Below the pieces are notes generated by a model. That model was not told the DNA's origin, ran no database searches, and saw nothing but the letters and a program-made list of their open reading frames with translations. Below, in pieces: positions 17,359-27,244 of a stretch of 64,000 bases of DNA; the stretch's first letter is position 1; every line of letters starts with the position of its first letter. Both the position numbers and the translations under genes were made by a program. Source of the DNA: JBBPYC01 sp038200275 (GTDB lineage Bacteria; Pseudomonadota; Gammaproteobacteria; Burkholderiales; Burkholderiaceae_C); assembly GCA_038200275.1 (NCBI GenBank), contig JBBPYC010000025.1, positions 1 to 64,000 on the forward strand. Reading direction: 5' to 3'.

Positions 17359-18879
17359 CTAGCGCCGCAGTACGGCGCGCTTGATGGCGCCATAGCCGCC
17401 ACGCAGGCGCTGGTTGACGGCCGGGATGTACATCAGCATGGTCAGGATCGTGACGCCTGCCAGCGCCATGCAGATCGGCCGCGTGAAGAACGGCGCCAGG
17501 CTGCCGTCCGACAGCACCAAGCCGCGTCGCAGACTTTTGTCGAGCAACTCACCAAGCACCAGGCCCAGCACGAACGGTGCCATCTCGTAGCCGCGCCGGC
17601 GCAGGAAGAATGCACCGACACCGATCACGAGCATTGCGTACACATCGAACAGCCGCTGCGAAATTGCAAACGCGCCGACCACGCACAGCACGAAGATGAT
17701 CGGCATCAAAACGGCCCGCGGCACGCGCAGCACATACAGCAGCGGGCGCACCATGAACAAGCCGAAAAACAAAATCGCAAATGAAGCAAGTGTCGTCATC
17801 GCGACCACGTCGTAGATGAAATGCGGTGTCTTGATCATCAGCATCGGGCCCGGCTGGATGCCGTGGATGATCATCGCGGCCAGCAGCACCGCAGACGGTG
17901 CCGAACCCGGGATGCCCAGCGCAAGCGCGGGGATCATCGCGCCGGGGATGGCCGACATGTCGCCGGTCTCAGCCGCCATCAACCCGTCGATCGAACCCTT
18001 GCCGAATTGATCGCGATCCTTGCTGGTGGCCTTGGCAGCGGCGTACGACATCCAGGCCCCCGAGTCCTCGCCGACACCGGGCAGGATGCCGGTCGCCACG
18101 CCGATCACGCCGGAGCGCAGCACCGTCTTCCAGTGCGTAACCACTTCCCGAAAACGCGGCAGCACCGAGTCGCGCATGTCCACCATCTTGCGTTCGATCG
18201 GATCGGCCAACGCGGTCAGCACCTCGGCAAAACCGAATGCACCGATCAGCGCCGGAATCAGGGCAATGCCGCCGCCGAGTTCATCGAAGCCGAACGTAAA
18301 ACGGTTGTATGCGTAGATGCCTTCCTGCCCGATCTGTGCGACGAGCAAGCCCAGGCAGCCCATCAGCCAACCCTTCAAAGGATCGTTGCCGACGATGCTG
18401 CCCGAGATCGATACCCCGAACAGCGCGAGCCAGAAGAACTCGAACGCGCCGAACGACAGCGCGACTTCGGCCAGCGCCGGCGTGAACAGCGCAAGGCACA
18501 GCACCCCGAACAAGGTGCCGGTGAACGAGCCTGACGTCGCAATGCCGATCGCGCGACCCGCTTCGCCGCGCCGCGCGAGCGCAAATCCGTCCGCGCACGA
18601 CGCCGCGTTTGCCGCCGTGCCCGGGATGTTCAAAAGAATGGCGGTGCGGCTGCCGCCGTAGATGGTGCCGACGTATGAGCAGATCAGGATCAGGATCGCA
18701 TCATTCGGCGGCAGCTTGATCGTGAGGGTGGTCAGCAGCGCAATGCACAGCGTGGCCGACAAGCCCGGCAGCACACCGACGATGATGCCCAAGAGCGCCG
18801 CGCCCAGACCGTACGTGATCGACGTGACGTTCAGAAAGCCGAGGTACGACTGCCCCAGCATGGAAAGGCCTTCGAGCAT
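17359..18879 (-). CDS. tctA: tripartite tricarboxylate transporter large membrane subunit, TctA family
   Basis: 506 residues from the ATG at 18879 (MLEGLSMLGQSYLG); the open frame upstream overlaps tctB and is not real. There are about 11-12 hydrophobic segments. Family signatures include GIIVGVLPGLSATLCIALL near the N-terminus, AILLNIPGTAANAASCADGF, GVATGILPGVGEDSGAWMSYAAAK and IPGAMIPALALGIPGSAPSAVLLAAM. It forms the main channel of the proton- or sodium-driven TTT transporter in the inner membrane with TctB, fed by the periplasmic TctC. It is flanked by tctB upstream (26 bases) and the isomerase gene downstream. Confidence 0.95.
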   Translation of the reverse strand: MLEGLSMLGQSYLGFLNVTSITYGLGAALLGIIVGVLPGLSATLCIALLTTLTIKLPPNDAILILICSYVGTIYGGSRTAILLNIPGTAANAASCADGFALARRGEAGRAIGIATSGSFTGTLFGVLCLALFTPALAEVALSFGAFEFFWLALFGVSISGSIVGNDPLKGWLMGCLGLLVAQIGQEGIYAYNRFTFGFDELGGGIALIPALIGAFGFAEVLTALADPIERKMVDMRDSVLPRFREVVTHWKTVLRSGVIGVATGILPGVGEDSGAWMSYAAAKATSKDRDQFGKGSIDGLMAAETGDMSAIPGAMIPALALGIPGSAPSAVLLAAMIIHGIQPGPMLMIKTPHFIYDVVAMTTLASFAILFFGLFMVRPLLYVLRVPRAVLMPIIFVLCVVGAFAISQRLFDVYAMLVIGVGAFFLRRRGYEMAPFVLGLVLGELLDKSLRRGLVLSDGSLAPFFTRPICMALAGVTILTMLMYIPAVNQRLRGGYGAIKRAVLRR

Positions 18880-18905
18880 GTGCTGCGCCGCTGCGGGTTG
18901 TTTTT

Positions 18906-19529
18906 TTAGGGAAGCCTGACCAGGAACAAATCCTGGAACAGGAACGTCGTGCCAATACCGGTCGCGATGCCCATTGCCAGCGAAAAAATCAAACCTCGCC
19001 AGCGTTGGCCGCGAGCGGTGCGATCGGCAAACTGCAGCACACCGATCGCCACAGCGATAAAGATCGACGTGGCCAACCAGAATGGCAGGCCGTGTCCCAT
19101 GAGCCCTGCTGCATAGCCGATGCACAAGACCAGTACGGTTGCGATGCGCCTCCGCTCGATCTCCTCGCCGCGCTCCACATCCTCCACGCTGTGTGCCGAT
19201 GACGACTGCACTACTGTTTCAGCAGGGTGTGCGTCGGTCGAGGTCTTGATCCGCTGCCATGATCGCCACAGCAGCAGCGATCCGAACAGCACCACCGCCA
19301 GCCCGAGAAAACCCGGCAGCAGTCCTGGCACCGTGTAGGGGTTGATGTCCTGCTGCTCCAGCCGGTCCATGCGCCACGACAACACGATCACGACGATGCC
19401 GAAAACGATCCAGCCGATCGACTGGCGCAGATCGGCCTGGGGTGATGTGCGGCGAGCGGACGCTTCCCCCTTCGCCTCAGCATCCATCGGGTGCGTGATG
19501 GCCTCTGTGGCGTGCAGTTGCTGCGTCAT
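18906..19529 (-). CDS. tctB: tripartite tricarboxylate transporter small membrane subunit, TctB family
   Basis: 207 residues with four hydrophobic segments at roughly 37-57, 68-87, 128-165 (two close together) and 180-200. The first pair is separated by NPYTVPGLLPGF, typical of TctB. There is a long cytoplasmic N-terminus of about 35 residues and a charged insert (VEDVERGEEIERRR) between helices 2 and 3. It pairs with TctA in the membrane and lies 12 bases after tctC. Confidence 0.92.
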   Translation of the reverse strand: MTQQLHATEAITHPMDAEAKGEASARRTSPQADLRQSIGWIVFGIVVIVLSWRMDRLEQQDINPYTVPGLLPGFLGLAVVLFGSLLLWRSWQRIKTSTDAHPAETVVQSSSAHSVEDVERGEEIERRRIATVLVLCIGYAAGLMGHGLPFWLATSIFIAVAIGVLQFADRTARGQRWRGLIFSLAMGIATGIGTTFLFQDLFLVRLP

Positions 19530-19541
19530 CGCGCGAACCGG

Positions 19542-20555
19542 TCAGGGACGCTGGATGCCCAACGTGTCCGGCGAGACTTTCGCCTTGCCGCTGTCAAACA
19601 GCAGCCATGTGTTCGCAGCGATCGCCGGTGCAACCGCCTCCTGCGCTGCCTGGCCCGACAACGGTGAGAACAACGCGCCGCGGTTGTTCGCGTACTTCTT
19701 CAGCGCCGCGTTGTCCGCCATCTTGTCGGCCCAGATCTTTTCCATCGTTTTCACGACGTTGTCCGGCACGCCGTTCGGGATGAAGATGCCGAAATAATTG
19801 ACCGGCGCCTTGAAACCCGGCACGGTCTTGGACAACGGCTCGATGCTGCCGTAGCCTTCCAGATCGAGCGCCTTGTCGCTGACGGTCGCGAGCGGACGAA
19901 TCCGTTTGCCGCGGATCATGTCGGCTTGCTCGACTGCGAGTTGCGTGGTCACGTCGGTCTCGCCGGAGACGGTCGCGATCACGGCCGGGTTGCCGCCGTC
20001 GTAGGTCACATGCTTGTACTTGACGCCGGTGGCTTTCGCAATGAGCTCCATCGCGTTGTGGCCGGCGGAAGTAACGCCTGCAGTCGCCACGCTGACCTGG
20101 CCCGGCTTGGCTTTCATGGCATCAAGCAACGCGTTCGCGGTCTTGTACGGGGTGTTCGGATTCACACCGATCAACTGCACGTTCGCGACGCTCAAAAACA
20201 CATGCCAGTCCTTGATCTTGGTGGCGAACATGCCGAGCGTCTCGTAGCTGCCCAGGTCCTGCGCGGCACCCGCTGTCCAGGTGTAGCCGTCTTTTGGCGC
20301 GTCCCACGCGCTTTTGCTGCCGATCGAGCCGGACGCACCAGGCTGGTTCACGATCACGATCTTTTGATCGAGCGCTTTCTCAAGTTCTGCCGCGGTCACG
20401 CGCGTGACCTGATCGGTCGAGCCGCCAGCCGCCCACGGCACGATGATCGTGATCGGATGGTCGGGCTTCCAGTCTTGTGCGAAGGCCGGGGCGCCGAGCG
20501 TGGTGGCAAGCATGGCCAGGACAGCGCTGCGGATCAAGGTTGTTTTCTTCATCAT
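19542..20555 (-). CDS. tctC: periplasmic solute-binding protein, TctC/Bug family
   Basis: 337 residues with a signal peptide (MMKKTTLIRSAVLAMLATTLGAPAFAQ). A strong AGAAGGAGAC ribosome binding site precedes the double ATG at 20555/20552. Hallmarks of Bug proteins are present: ITIIVPWAAGGSTDQVTR with the ligand-grasping WAAGG, VVNQPGASG-type NQPGASGSIG, and PDNVVKTMEKIW near the C-terminus. These proteins deliver carboxylates to TctAB. It is adjacent to tctB, so it is the dedicated receptor of this transporter. Confidence 0.95.
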   Translation of the reverse strand: MMKKTTLIRSAVLAMLATTLGAPAFAQDWKPDHPITIIVPWAAGGSTDQVTRVTAAELEKALDQKIVIVNQPGASGSIGSKSAWDAPKDGYTWTAGAAQDLGSYETLGMFATKIKDWHVFLSVANVQLIGVNPNTPYKTANALLDAMKAKPGQVSVATAGVTSAGHNAMELIAKATGVKYKHVTYDGGNPAVIATVSGETDVTTQLAVEQADMIRGKRIRPLATVSDKALDLEGYGSIEPLSKTVPGFKAPVNYFGIFIPNGVPDNVVKTMEKIWADKMADNAALKKYANNRGALFSPLSGQAAQEAVAPAIAANTWLLFDSGKAKVSPDTLGIQRP

Positions 20556-20594
20556 GGTTTGTCTCCTTCTGGGTCGATAAAAAAATACTGGGGA

Positions 20595-21668
20595 TCAGCC
20601 CAACCACCGGTCCCGGTGCTGAGTCACGAAAGCATCGTCGTTGAGTTCGGGGTAGGCGGCATGCACGCGCGTCAGCTCGTCGGCCTGTCCCGGACTCAGG
20701 CCTTCGTGCGGATCCAGACACCAGATGCCTTCCAGCAGCCCTTGCCGGCGCAGCACTTCGTGGCAGCCTGCGATGCAGCCGCGAAAGTCGTTCGCGACGT
20801 CGAACAGCGCTGCGTTGCAGTCGGTCACCTGCGCGTCGAGCGTGAGCAATTCGGCCGGCAACGGCGCGTCGTGCTCCACCGTTTGATGCAGTCGCTGCAG
20901 CAGTTCGACCGCGCGGCGCGTCCAGACACTCCAGTGGCCAAGCAGCCCGCCCTTGATTCGTAGCGTGACCATGCGGCCATCTGAACAGCGGAACGCGAAT
21001 GGCGTGAGCAGGTCGAGCACGATGTGATCGTCGTTGCCGGTGTAGAGCGTCACGCGGTCTTCTGCGCCTGCTTCGATCACGCCGCGGATGACGTCCTGCG
21101 TCCGGTAGCGGTTGAACGGCGCCATCTTGATCGCAACCACATTGTCGATCGCTGCAAAGCGGCGCCAGAACGACACAGGCAAATGGATGCCACCGACCGC
21201 TGGCTGCAGATAGAAACCCACCAGCGGCATCACGTCGGCCACTGCCTCGCAGTGCGCGATCAGTCTGTCTTCGTCGCTGCCACGCATGGCAGCCAGACTC
21301 AGCAATCCTGCGTGATACCCCAGCTGACGTGCCGTCTCCGCTTCTGCCGCCGCCTGAGTCGTCGCCCCCGCCAGCCCTGCGATCATCACCAGCGGCCGCG
21401 GTCCACCCATCGGCTCCCAGTGCAGCGCCTCGTGCATCGCCATCTCGAGCACTGGCTCGTACAACCCCACGTCCCGAATGGCGAACTGGGTCGAATGCAC
21501 GCCAACGGCCAGCCCGCCGGCACCCGAATCGAGGTAGTACCGACTCAACGCCCGCTGCCGCCGCTCATCAAGCTTGCGTTGTGCATCCAGTGCCAGCAAG
21601 TGTGCGGGGATCACCGCACCGCGCTTGAGCAGCGCGAGGGAGGCGGGTGGAATGTTTGCGTGCTGCAC
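20595..21668 (-). CDS. dihydrodipicolinate synthase-family lyase or aldolase
   Basis: 357 residues from a GTG at 21668, three bases after the stop of the upstream gene. TIM barrel of the DapA/N-acetylneuraminate lyase superfamily. The Schiff-base lysine is K181 in VVAIKMAPFNRY and the partner tyrosine Y153 in GFYLQP. It is longer than DapA (about 290), with an extra C-terminal region of about 60 residues. In acid-sugar pathways such enzymes act on 2-keto-3-deoxy acids; here that is inference from position between dehydrogenases and a carboxylate transporter. Confidence 0.82.
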   Translation of the reverse strand: MQHANIPPASLALLKRGAVIPAHLLALDAQRKLDERRQRALSRYYLDSGAGGLAVGVHSTQFAIRDVGLYEPVLEMAMHEALHWEPMGGPRPLVMIAGLAGATTQAAAEAETARQLGYHAGLLSLAAMRGSDEDRLIAHCEAVADVMPLVGFYLQPAVGGIHLPVSFWRRFAAIDNVVAIKMAPFNRYRTQDVIRGVIEAGAEDRVTLYTGNDDHIVLDLLTPFAFRCSDGRMVTLRIKGGLLGHWSVWTRRAVELLQRLHQTVEHDAPLPAELLTLDAQVTDCNAALFDVANDFRGCIAGCHEVLRRQGLLEGIWCLDPHEGLSPGQADELTRVHAAYPELNDDAFVTQHRDRWLG

Positions 21669-21671
21669 CGT

Positions 21672-22703
21672 TCAATACTTTCCGTCCCGGGCTTCGAAAT
21701 GGGTCGGCTTGTTCAAGCTCGTCATGCCGCGTTGCGTCCAGTCGGCAGTCCAGTCGAGCAGGCGGTCCAAGCCGATCTGCTGTGGCCCGAACAGCTCGAA
21801 CGCGCGGCTGCAGTCGACCAACCATGCGGTATCAGCAGGTGCGCCGCTGAACTGCGGCTGGATTCCAATTCGCTGTCCTAGTCCGATGGCAGCATCGCGG
21901 ATCGACATGGCCGGGCCGCTCAGATTCAGCGCCGATGTGGGCGTCGTGCAATGTGCCAGCGATCGCAACGCCCAGTCGTTTGCCTCACCCTGCCAGATGA
22001 TGTTGGCATGACCCATCGCCAGCTCGATCGGCACATGGTGGATGATCTTTTGCGCCAGGTCGTGCAGCACGCCGTAGCGCATGTCGATCGCATAAGACAG
22101 CCGCAGCAGGCAGCCCGGCGTGCCATGCTGATGCGAGAAATGCTCGAACATCCGCTCGCGCGCGACGCAGGAATTGGCATACTCGCCCGACGGCGCGGTG
22201 GGCGCCGTCTGCTCGCTCGCACCGGGCCCCTGCACGTTGACGAACGGGTAGACGCAGGCGGTCGAGAAGCAGACGATGCGCGAATCTTTCCAGCGCTCGG
22301 CCACCAGCGCCGGCACATGCGCATTCATTGCCCAAGTCAGCCATTCGCTGCCGGAAGAGCCGAACTTGCGGCCCGCCATGAACACGACGTTTGCGGCATC
22401 CGGCAGCCTGGCGATCTGCTCGCGCGACAGCAGGTCGGCTTCAATGCATTCGATGTCGTATGCCTTTAGCTTGTCACGCAGGCCTGCTTCGGAGAACCGC
22501 GCCACGCCGATCACGCGCCGATCCGGATGCGCGCGCTTGGCCATGCGCGCCAGTGTCGGCCCCATCTTGCCGCCGACGCCGAGCACGAGGAGGTCCCCGT
22601 CGACCCCATCGAGCGTTTTGACCAGCGCATCGGACGGCTGCGACAGCGCGTCTTCGAGTTGGTCGAGGTCGTCGAAGCGGTCGGGCAGCGTGTCGGACTT
22701 CAT
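21672..22703 (-). CDS. NAD-dependent epimerase/dehydratase-family protein lacking the catalytic lysine
   Basis: 343 residues from the ATG at 22703. A Rossmann fold with the dinucleotide motif LGVGGKMG (residues 41-48) and an STACVYP strand where the catalytic Ser/Thr sits. The usual YxxxK active site reads YANSC (Y175, C179), so the lysine is replaced. It may be a variant with an alternative base or a non-classical SDR function. An N-terminal extension of about 30 residues precedes the fold. It sits between DUF993 and the DapA-like gene with gaps of 7 and 3 bases, so it is part of the same transcript. Confidence 0.8.
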   Translation of the reverse strand: MKSDTLPDRFDDLDQLEDALSQPSDALVKTLDGVDGDLLVLGVGGKMGPTLARMAKRAHPDRRVIGVARFSEAGLRDKLKAYDIECIEADLLSREQIARLPDAANVVFMAGRKFGSSGSEWLTWAMNAHVPALVAERWKDSRIVCFSTACVYPFVNVQGPGASEQTAPTAPSGEYANSCVARERMFEHFSHQHGTPGCLLRLSYAIDMRYGVLHDLAQKIIHHVPIELAMGHANIIWQGEANDWALRSLAHCTTPTSALNLSGPAMSIRDAAIGLGQRIGIQPQFSGAPADTAWLVDCSRAFELFGPQQIGLDRLLDWTADWTQRGMTSLNKPTHFEARDGKY

Positions 22704-22710
22704 CACGGCA

Positions 22711-23904
22711 TCAATCCTCGACGCCGTGCAAGGACAGCAGCGTTTTCATGCGTTTCACCGCCATTTCCGGTTGCTCCAGCACATTGGCGGCATCGGCCAG
22801 CCGGAACAATTCGGCCAGATGCACGAGCGAGCGCGTGCTTTGCTGGCCGCCGACCATCGTGAAATGGCTTTGATGGCCATTGAGCCAAGCCATGAACACC
22901 ACGCCGGTTTTGTAAAAACGCGTGGGTGCCTGGAAGATGTGGCGCGACAGCGGCACCGTCGGCGCGAGGATCGCATGAAAGCGCTCAACGTTGCCGGCCG
23001 CAAGTTCGGCCAGCGCGCTGCTCGCAGCCGGCGCGATCGCATCAAAGATGCCGAGCAACGCATCGCTTCTGCCGTGCATCGGCTCATCGCCGAAGTCGTC
23101 GCCCGCGATCAGTTCGGCATAGTTGAAATCGTCGCCGGTGTACATGCGCACGCCGGGCGGCAGCCGGCGGCGCATCGCAATCTCCTTGTCCTTGTCGAGC
23201 AACGAGATCTTGATGCCGTCCACCTTGTCCGGATGGGCGGCGATCACGCCGAGCGCCGTGTTCATGGCAGCGTCGACATCCGAGCTGCCCCAATAGCCGG
23301 CCAGTGCGGGATCGAACATGTCGCCGAGCCAGTGCAGCACGACAGGCTCGCGGGCCTGGCTCAACACATGGTCGTAGACGCGTTCGTAGTCGGCGGGGCT
23401 GTTGGCCACGCGGGCGAGTGCTCGGCTTGCCATCACGATCAGCTTGCCGCCGAGCTTTTCAATTGCGGCCATCTGCTCGTCGTAGCCGCGGATCACGTCA
23501 TCGACGGTTTTCACGGCATCGATGTCGAGGTGATCGGTGCCGCAGCCCGACGCCACCAATGCATCGGGCATGTCCTTCGCAGCCTCAGTCGAGCGACGAA
23601 TCAGCTCGAGCGACGTCGGCCAGTCGAGCCCCATGCCGCGCTGCGCGGTGTCCATGGCTTCGGCCACACCCAGGCCCAATGACCACAAGTGCCGCCGATA
23701 GGCAATCGTGGCGTCCCAGTCAACCGCGCATTGCAGCCACGGGCTAATTGCAGCCAGCGGGTCTGCCACCACGTGGGCGGCGGAGTAGGCGATGCGGTTG
23801 AACGCGGGTCGTTGGCCGGCATCGGCGCGCTGCGGTGTGGTGCCCTGCAGCGAATACTGCGCAAGCTTTCCGCCGTTGTCGGGCAAGGTCAGTGTGAGGG
23901 CCAT
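22711..23904 (-). CDS. DUF993 family protein, TIM-barrel-like
   Basis: 397 residues preceded by CAGGAG, full length for DUF993. Characteristic segments are PAFNRIAYSAAHVVADPLA, GTDHLDIDAVKTVDDVIRGYDEQ, LHWLGDMFDPALAGYWG and KISLLDKDKEIAMRRRLP. The family is annotated as dihydrodipicolinate-synthase-like and, as I recall, often accompanies Gfo/Idh/MocA dehydrogenases and sugar isomerases in carbohydrate clusters. KISLLDKD resembles a Schiff-base strand but no reaction is established. It overlaps no neighbour and is followed after 7 bases by the SDR-like gene. Confidence 0.88.
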   Translation of the reverse strand: MALTLTLPDNGGKLAQYSLQGTTPQRADAGQRPAFNRIAYSAAHVVADPLAAISPWLQCAVDWDATIAYRRHLWSLGLGVAEAMDTAQRGMGLDWPTSLELIRRSTEAAKDMPDALVASGCGTDHLDIDAVKTVDDVIRGYDEQMAAIEKLGGKLIVMASRALARVANSPADYERVYDHVLSQAREPVVLHWLGDMFDPALAGYWGSSDVDAAMNTALGVIAAHPDKVDGIKISLLDKDKEIAMRRRLPPGVRMYTGDDFNYAELIAGDDFGDEPMHGRSDALLGIFDAIAPAASSALAELAAGNVERFHAILAPTVPLSRHIFQAPTRFYKTGVVFMAWLNGHQSHFTMVGGQQSTRSLVHLAELFRLADAANVLEQPEMAVKRMKTLLSLHGVED

Positions 23905-23973
23905 CGGACGGTCGCTCCTGAACGAATTTGAAATGAAAACGGGTTGATGCGCTCGTCAATCAAACACAGTTCG

Positions 23974-25140
23974 CTATTCAATTCGTAGCGCGGGCACATC
24001 CACCCAGCGCCGCTCCTGCGACGACTGCAGCGCCGCTTCGACCAGCTGCACGCCCTTCGCGCCTTCGGCCAGTGTCCACTTGTACGGCGCGTCTTCCGCG
24101 ACGTGGCGGATGAAGTGTTCCCACTGAATCTTGAAGCCGTTGTCGGCTTCCATCGAATCTGGAATCTCCTGCCACTGGTCGAAGAAATTCATCGTCTGTT
24201 TTTGGTCCGGGTTCCAGACCGGACGCGGAGTCGCCACCCGCGATTGCGCGCGGCAACTCGACAGACCCGCAACCGCTGAGCCATGTGTGCCGTCGACGTG
24301 GAACGTGACCAGGTCATCGCGCCGCACGCGGGTGACCCAGCTCATGTTGATCTGCGCGATCACCGGTTCGCCGTTGTGGCCGACGAGCTCACACGTGGCG
24401 TACGCGGCGTCGTCGGCAGTGGCTTCATACGGCTCGCCGTTTTCGTCCCAGCGCTTCGGGATGTGCGTGGTGCCCAGACAAGACACCGACTTGACTTCGC
24501 CGAACAGGTTGTCCAGCACATAACGCCAGTGACACATCATGTCCAGGATCATGCCGCCGCCGTCTTGCCGGCGGTAGTTCCACGACGGCCGCTGGATCGG
24601 CTGCAGGTCACCTTCGAATACCCAGTAGCCGAATTCCAGCCGCAGGCTCAACATGCGGCCGAAAAATCCTGCGCGGCGCAGCATGTCGAGCTTGCGCAGG
24701 CCCGGCAAGAACAGCTTGTCTTGCACCGCGCCGTGCTTGAGGCCCGAGTTCTGCGCGAGCCGTGCGATCTCGACGGCTTCGTTCAAGTTGGTGGCGATCG
24801 GCTTTTCGCAGTAGACGTGCTTGCCGGCGCGGATCGCTTTGGCGAGCAGAGTCGGGCGCATTTGGGTGGTGCCGGCGTCGAAGAACACGGTGTCGTCGGG
24901 GTCGGCCAGCGCCTGGTCCACATCGGTGCCCCAACGTTCGATGCCGTGCGCCTTTGCCAGCGCGGCAATTTTTTCGGCGTTGCGACCGATCAGGATCGGG
25001 TCCGGCATGACCTTGTCGCCATTGGCGAGCGTCACGCCCCCCTGCGCCCGAATCGCGCAGATCGAGCGGATCAGGTGCTGGTTGAGCCCCATGCGGCCGG
25101 TGACACCGTGCATGATCAATCCGAGTCGTTTTGTCGCCAT
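23974..25140 (-). CDS. Gfo/Idh/MocA-family oxidoreductase
   Basis: 388 residues. An N-terminal NAD(P)-binding Rossmann domain (GLIMHGVTGRMG) contains the family signature CEKPIATNLNEAVEIARLA at about 112-130. A C-terminal alpha/beta sheet domain contains the likely active-site region GGGMILDMMCHWRYVLDNLFG, where DxxxHW matches the usual D-x3-H pair. These enzymes oxidise or reduce sugar or polyol hydroxyls, often at C3 or C1. It is the first enzyme gene of the cluster, about 300 bases downstream of the tetR-like gene, and probably carries the main cluster promoter upstream. Confidence 0.9.
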   Translation of the reverse strand: MATKRLGLIMHGVTGRMGLNQHLIRSICAIRAQGGVTLANGDKVMPDPILIGRNAEKIAALAKAHGIERWGTDVDQALADPDDTVFFDAGTTQMRPTLLAKAIRAGKHVYCEKPIATNLNEAVEIARLAQNSGLKHGAVQDKLFLPGLRKLDMLRRAGFFGRMLSLRLEFGYWVFEGDLQPIQRPSWNYRRQDGGGMILDMMCHWRYVLDNLFGEVKSVSCLGTTHIPKRWDENGEPYEATADDAAYATCELVGHNGEPVIAQINMSWVTRVRRDDLVTFHVDGTHGSAVAGLSSCRAQSRVATPRPVWNPDQKQTMNFFDQWQEIPDSMEADNGFKIQWEHFIRHVAEDAPYKWTLAEGAKGVQLVEAALQSSQERRWVDVPALRIE

Positions 25141-25357
25141 GTTTTGTTGCTGAGTTCCTTGGGATTCGTACAGTGGGAGTCAAACTTTTCAGTGAGCGGC
25201 AGTGGCTTGGGCCGAACTGCGCTCGGGCTGGCGGCAAACCCAAGCTGGCGGTGCCGGATCGGCTTCAGTGACCCGGCTGAGCGCGCGATCACGCCTGCCA
25301 ATCGCTGCGCCCCCGGCGGCGTCTGGGCCCAACGCGGCAACGGATTCGGAACCAACC

Positions 25358-25369
25358 TGTCGATCGACA
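25358..25369. promoter_or_regulatory. 12-base perfect palindrome between tetR-like gene and catabolic cluster
   Basis: TGTCGATCGACA reads the same on both strands. It lies about 70 bases past the TetR-family gene and about 220 bases upstream of the dehydrogenase start, in an otherwise featureless 298-base gap. It is a candidate operator for the TetR-like regulator. GC-rich palindromes of this size can also occur by chance. Confidence 0.35.
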
Positions 25370-25438
25370 TGAGCCATTAAAAATTTGCCTCGCGTAACGA
25401 CTTGGCATAACGATTGAGTGAATTGCATGTTGACCGAT

Positions 25439-26122
25439 CTACTTGCGCAGCAGATAACCCATCACGACCTCGGTCATGTGCGACAGCCGCTCGGACAACG
25501 CCGCCGGTGCGTGCAGATCGCGGCCGAAGATGGTCGACAGCGTCGAGTTGTTCGACAAGTAGAAGTAGCAAAGGCTTGCGATCGTGATGTAGAGCTGCAC
25601 CGGGTCGACGCCGCCGCGGAACAGGTTTTGCTGCTGGCCGCGTGCGACCACGTCGCCAAGCAGTTGCACCAGCGGCGAGTTCATCTCCCGGATGCGGGCC
25701 GACTGTTTCAGGTGCGCGGCCCGGTGCATGTTTTCGGTGTTGAGCAGCGTCACGAAGTGCGGGTTGGCGAGGTAGTAGTTCCACGTGAATTCAACCAGGC
25801 GGCGCACGGCGGTGGCCGGCTCCAGATCGATCAGGTGCAGCGCGGTTTCAGCCGCCCGAATATTGGCATAAGCCTGCTCCAGCACGCCGAGGAACAAGGC
25901 TTCCTTGCTACCGAAATAATAGTAGATCAGCCGCTTGTTGACGCCGGCGCGCAGCGCGATGCTTTCCACGCGCGTGCCGCTCAGACCGGTGGTGGAGAAC
26001 TCAACCAGCGCAGCGCCCAGGATCGACTGCCGCGTGCGGTCGGCATCGCGCGTACGCGGCTCGCTCCCGCGCGTTGGGGGCGTTGTCTCGGCCACGGTAG
26101 AAACGGTCGATTGCAGGAGCAT
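25439..26122 (-). CDS. TetR-family transcriptional regulator
   Basis: 227 residues from the ATG at 26122; a TTG at 26140 is a poorer alternative. After about 30 disordered residues the TetR helix-turn-helix runs at about 30-80 (RTRQSILGAALVEFSTTGLSGTRVESIALRAGVNKRLIYYYFGSKEALF). The C-terminal part is a helical ligand and dimer domain with TWNYYLANPHFVTLL. It stands at the head of the catabolic cluster in the same orientation and probably represses it. A 6-base-arm inverted repeat (TAATTC, then GAATTA) lies at 26131-26152 just upstream of its start and could be an autoregulatory site. Confidence 0.92.
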   Translation of the reverse strand: MLLQSTVSTVAETTPPTRGSEPRTRDADRTRQSILGAALVEFSTTGLSGTRVESIALRAGVNKRLIYYYFGSKEALFLGVLEQAYANIRAAETALHLIDLEPATAVRRLVEFTWNYYLANPHFVTLLNTENMHRAAHLKQSARIREMNSPLVQLLGDVVARGQQQNLFRGGVDPVQLYITIASLCYFYLSNNSTLSTIFGRDLHAPAALSERLSHMTEVVMGYLLRK

Positions 26123-26300
26123 GTGCCGGATAATTCCCAAATCGGTGAATTAAGGCCATAGGGGTTTTCACGATCGGTTGCTTGGCTTCGTGCGCTTGGC
26201 GTTGCAACGAGGCAGTCCTGCCGCTGGTCGGTCGGGCAACACCCGCCCGGTAAGATCGCCCGCCGTCGCGCGCTCTCGCACGACCGATATCGATGCCGCC

Positions 26301-27221
<921 letters not shown>

Positions 27222-27244
27222 GGTCTCCGAGGTGGATCGTTCTT

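Noticed and set aside
25141..25380. Plus-strand frame ending GFGTNLSIDMSH just after the tetR-like gene
   Set aside because: It is the tail of an Arg- and Ala-rich frame antisense to the dehydrogenase gene, with no start or conserved domain.
26155..26300. Possible glycine riboswitch or T-box leader upstream of glyQ
   Set aside because: No conserved core or paired structure of either class could be found, and the leader is short.
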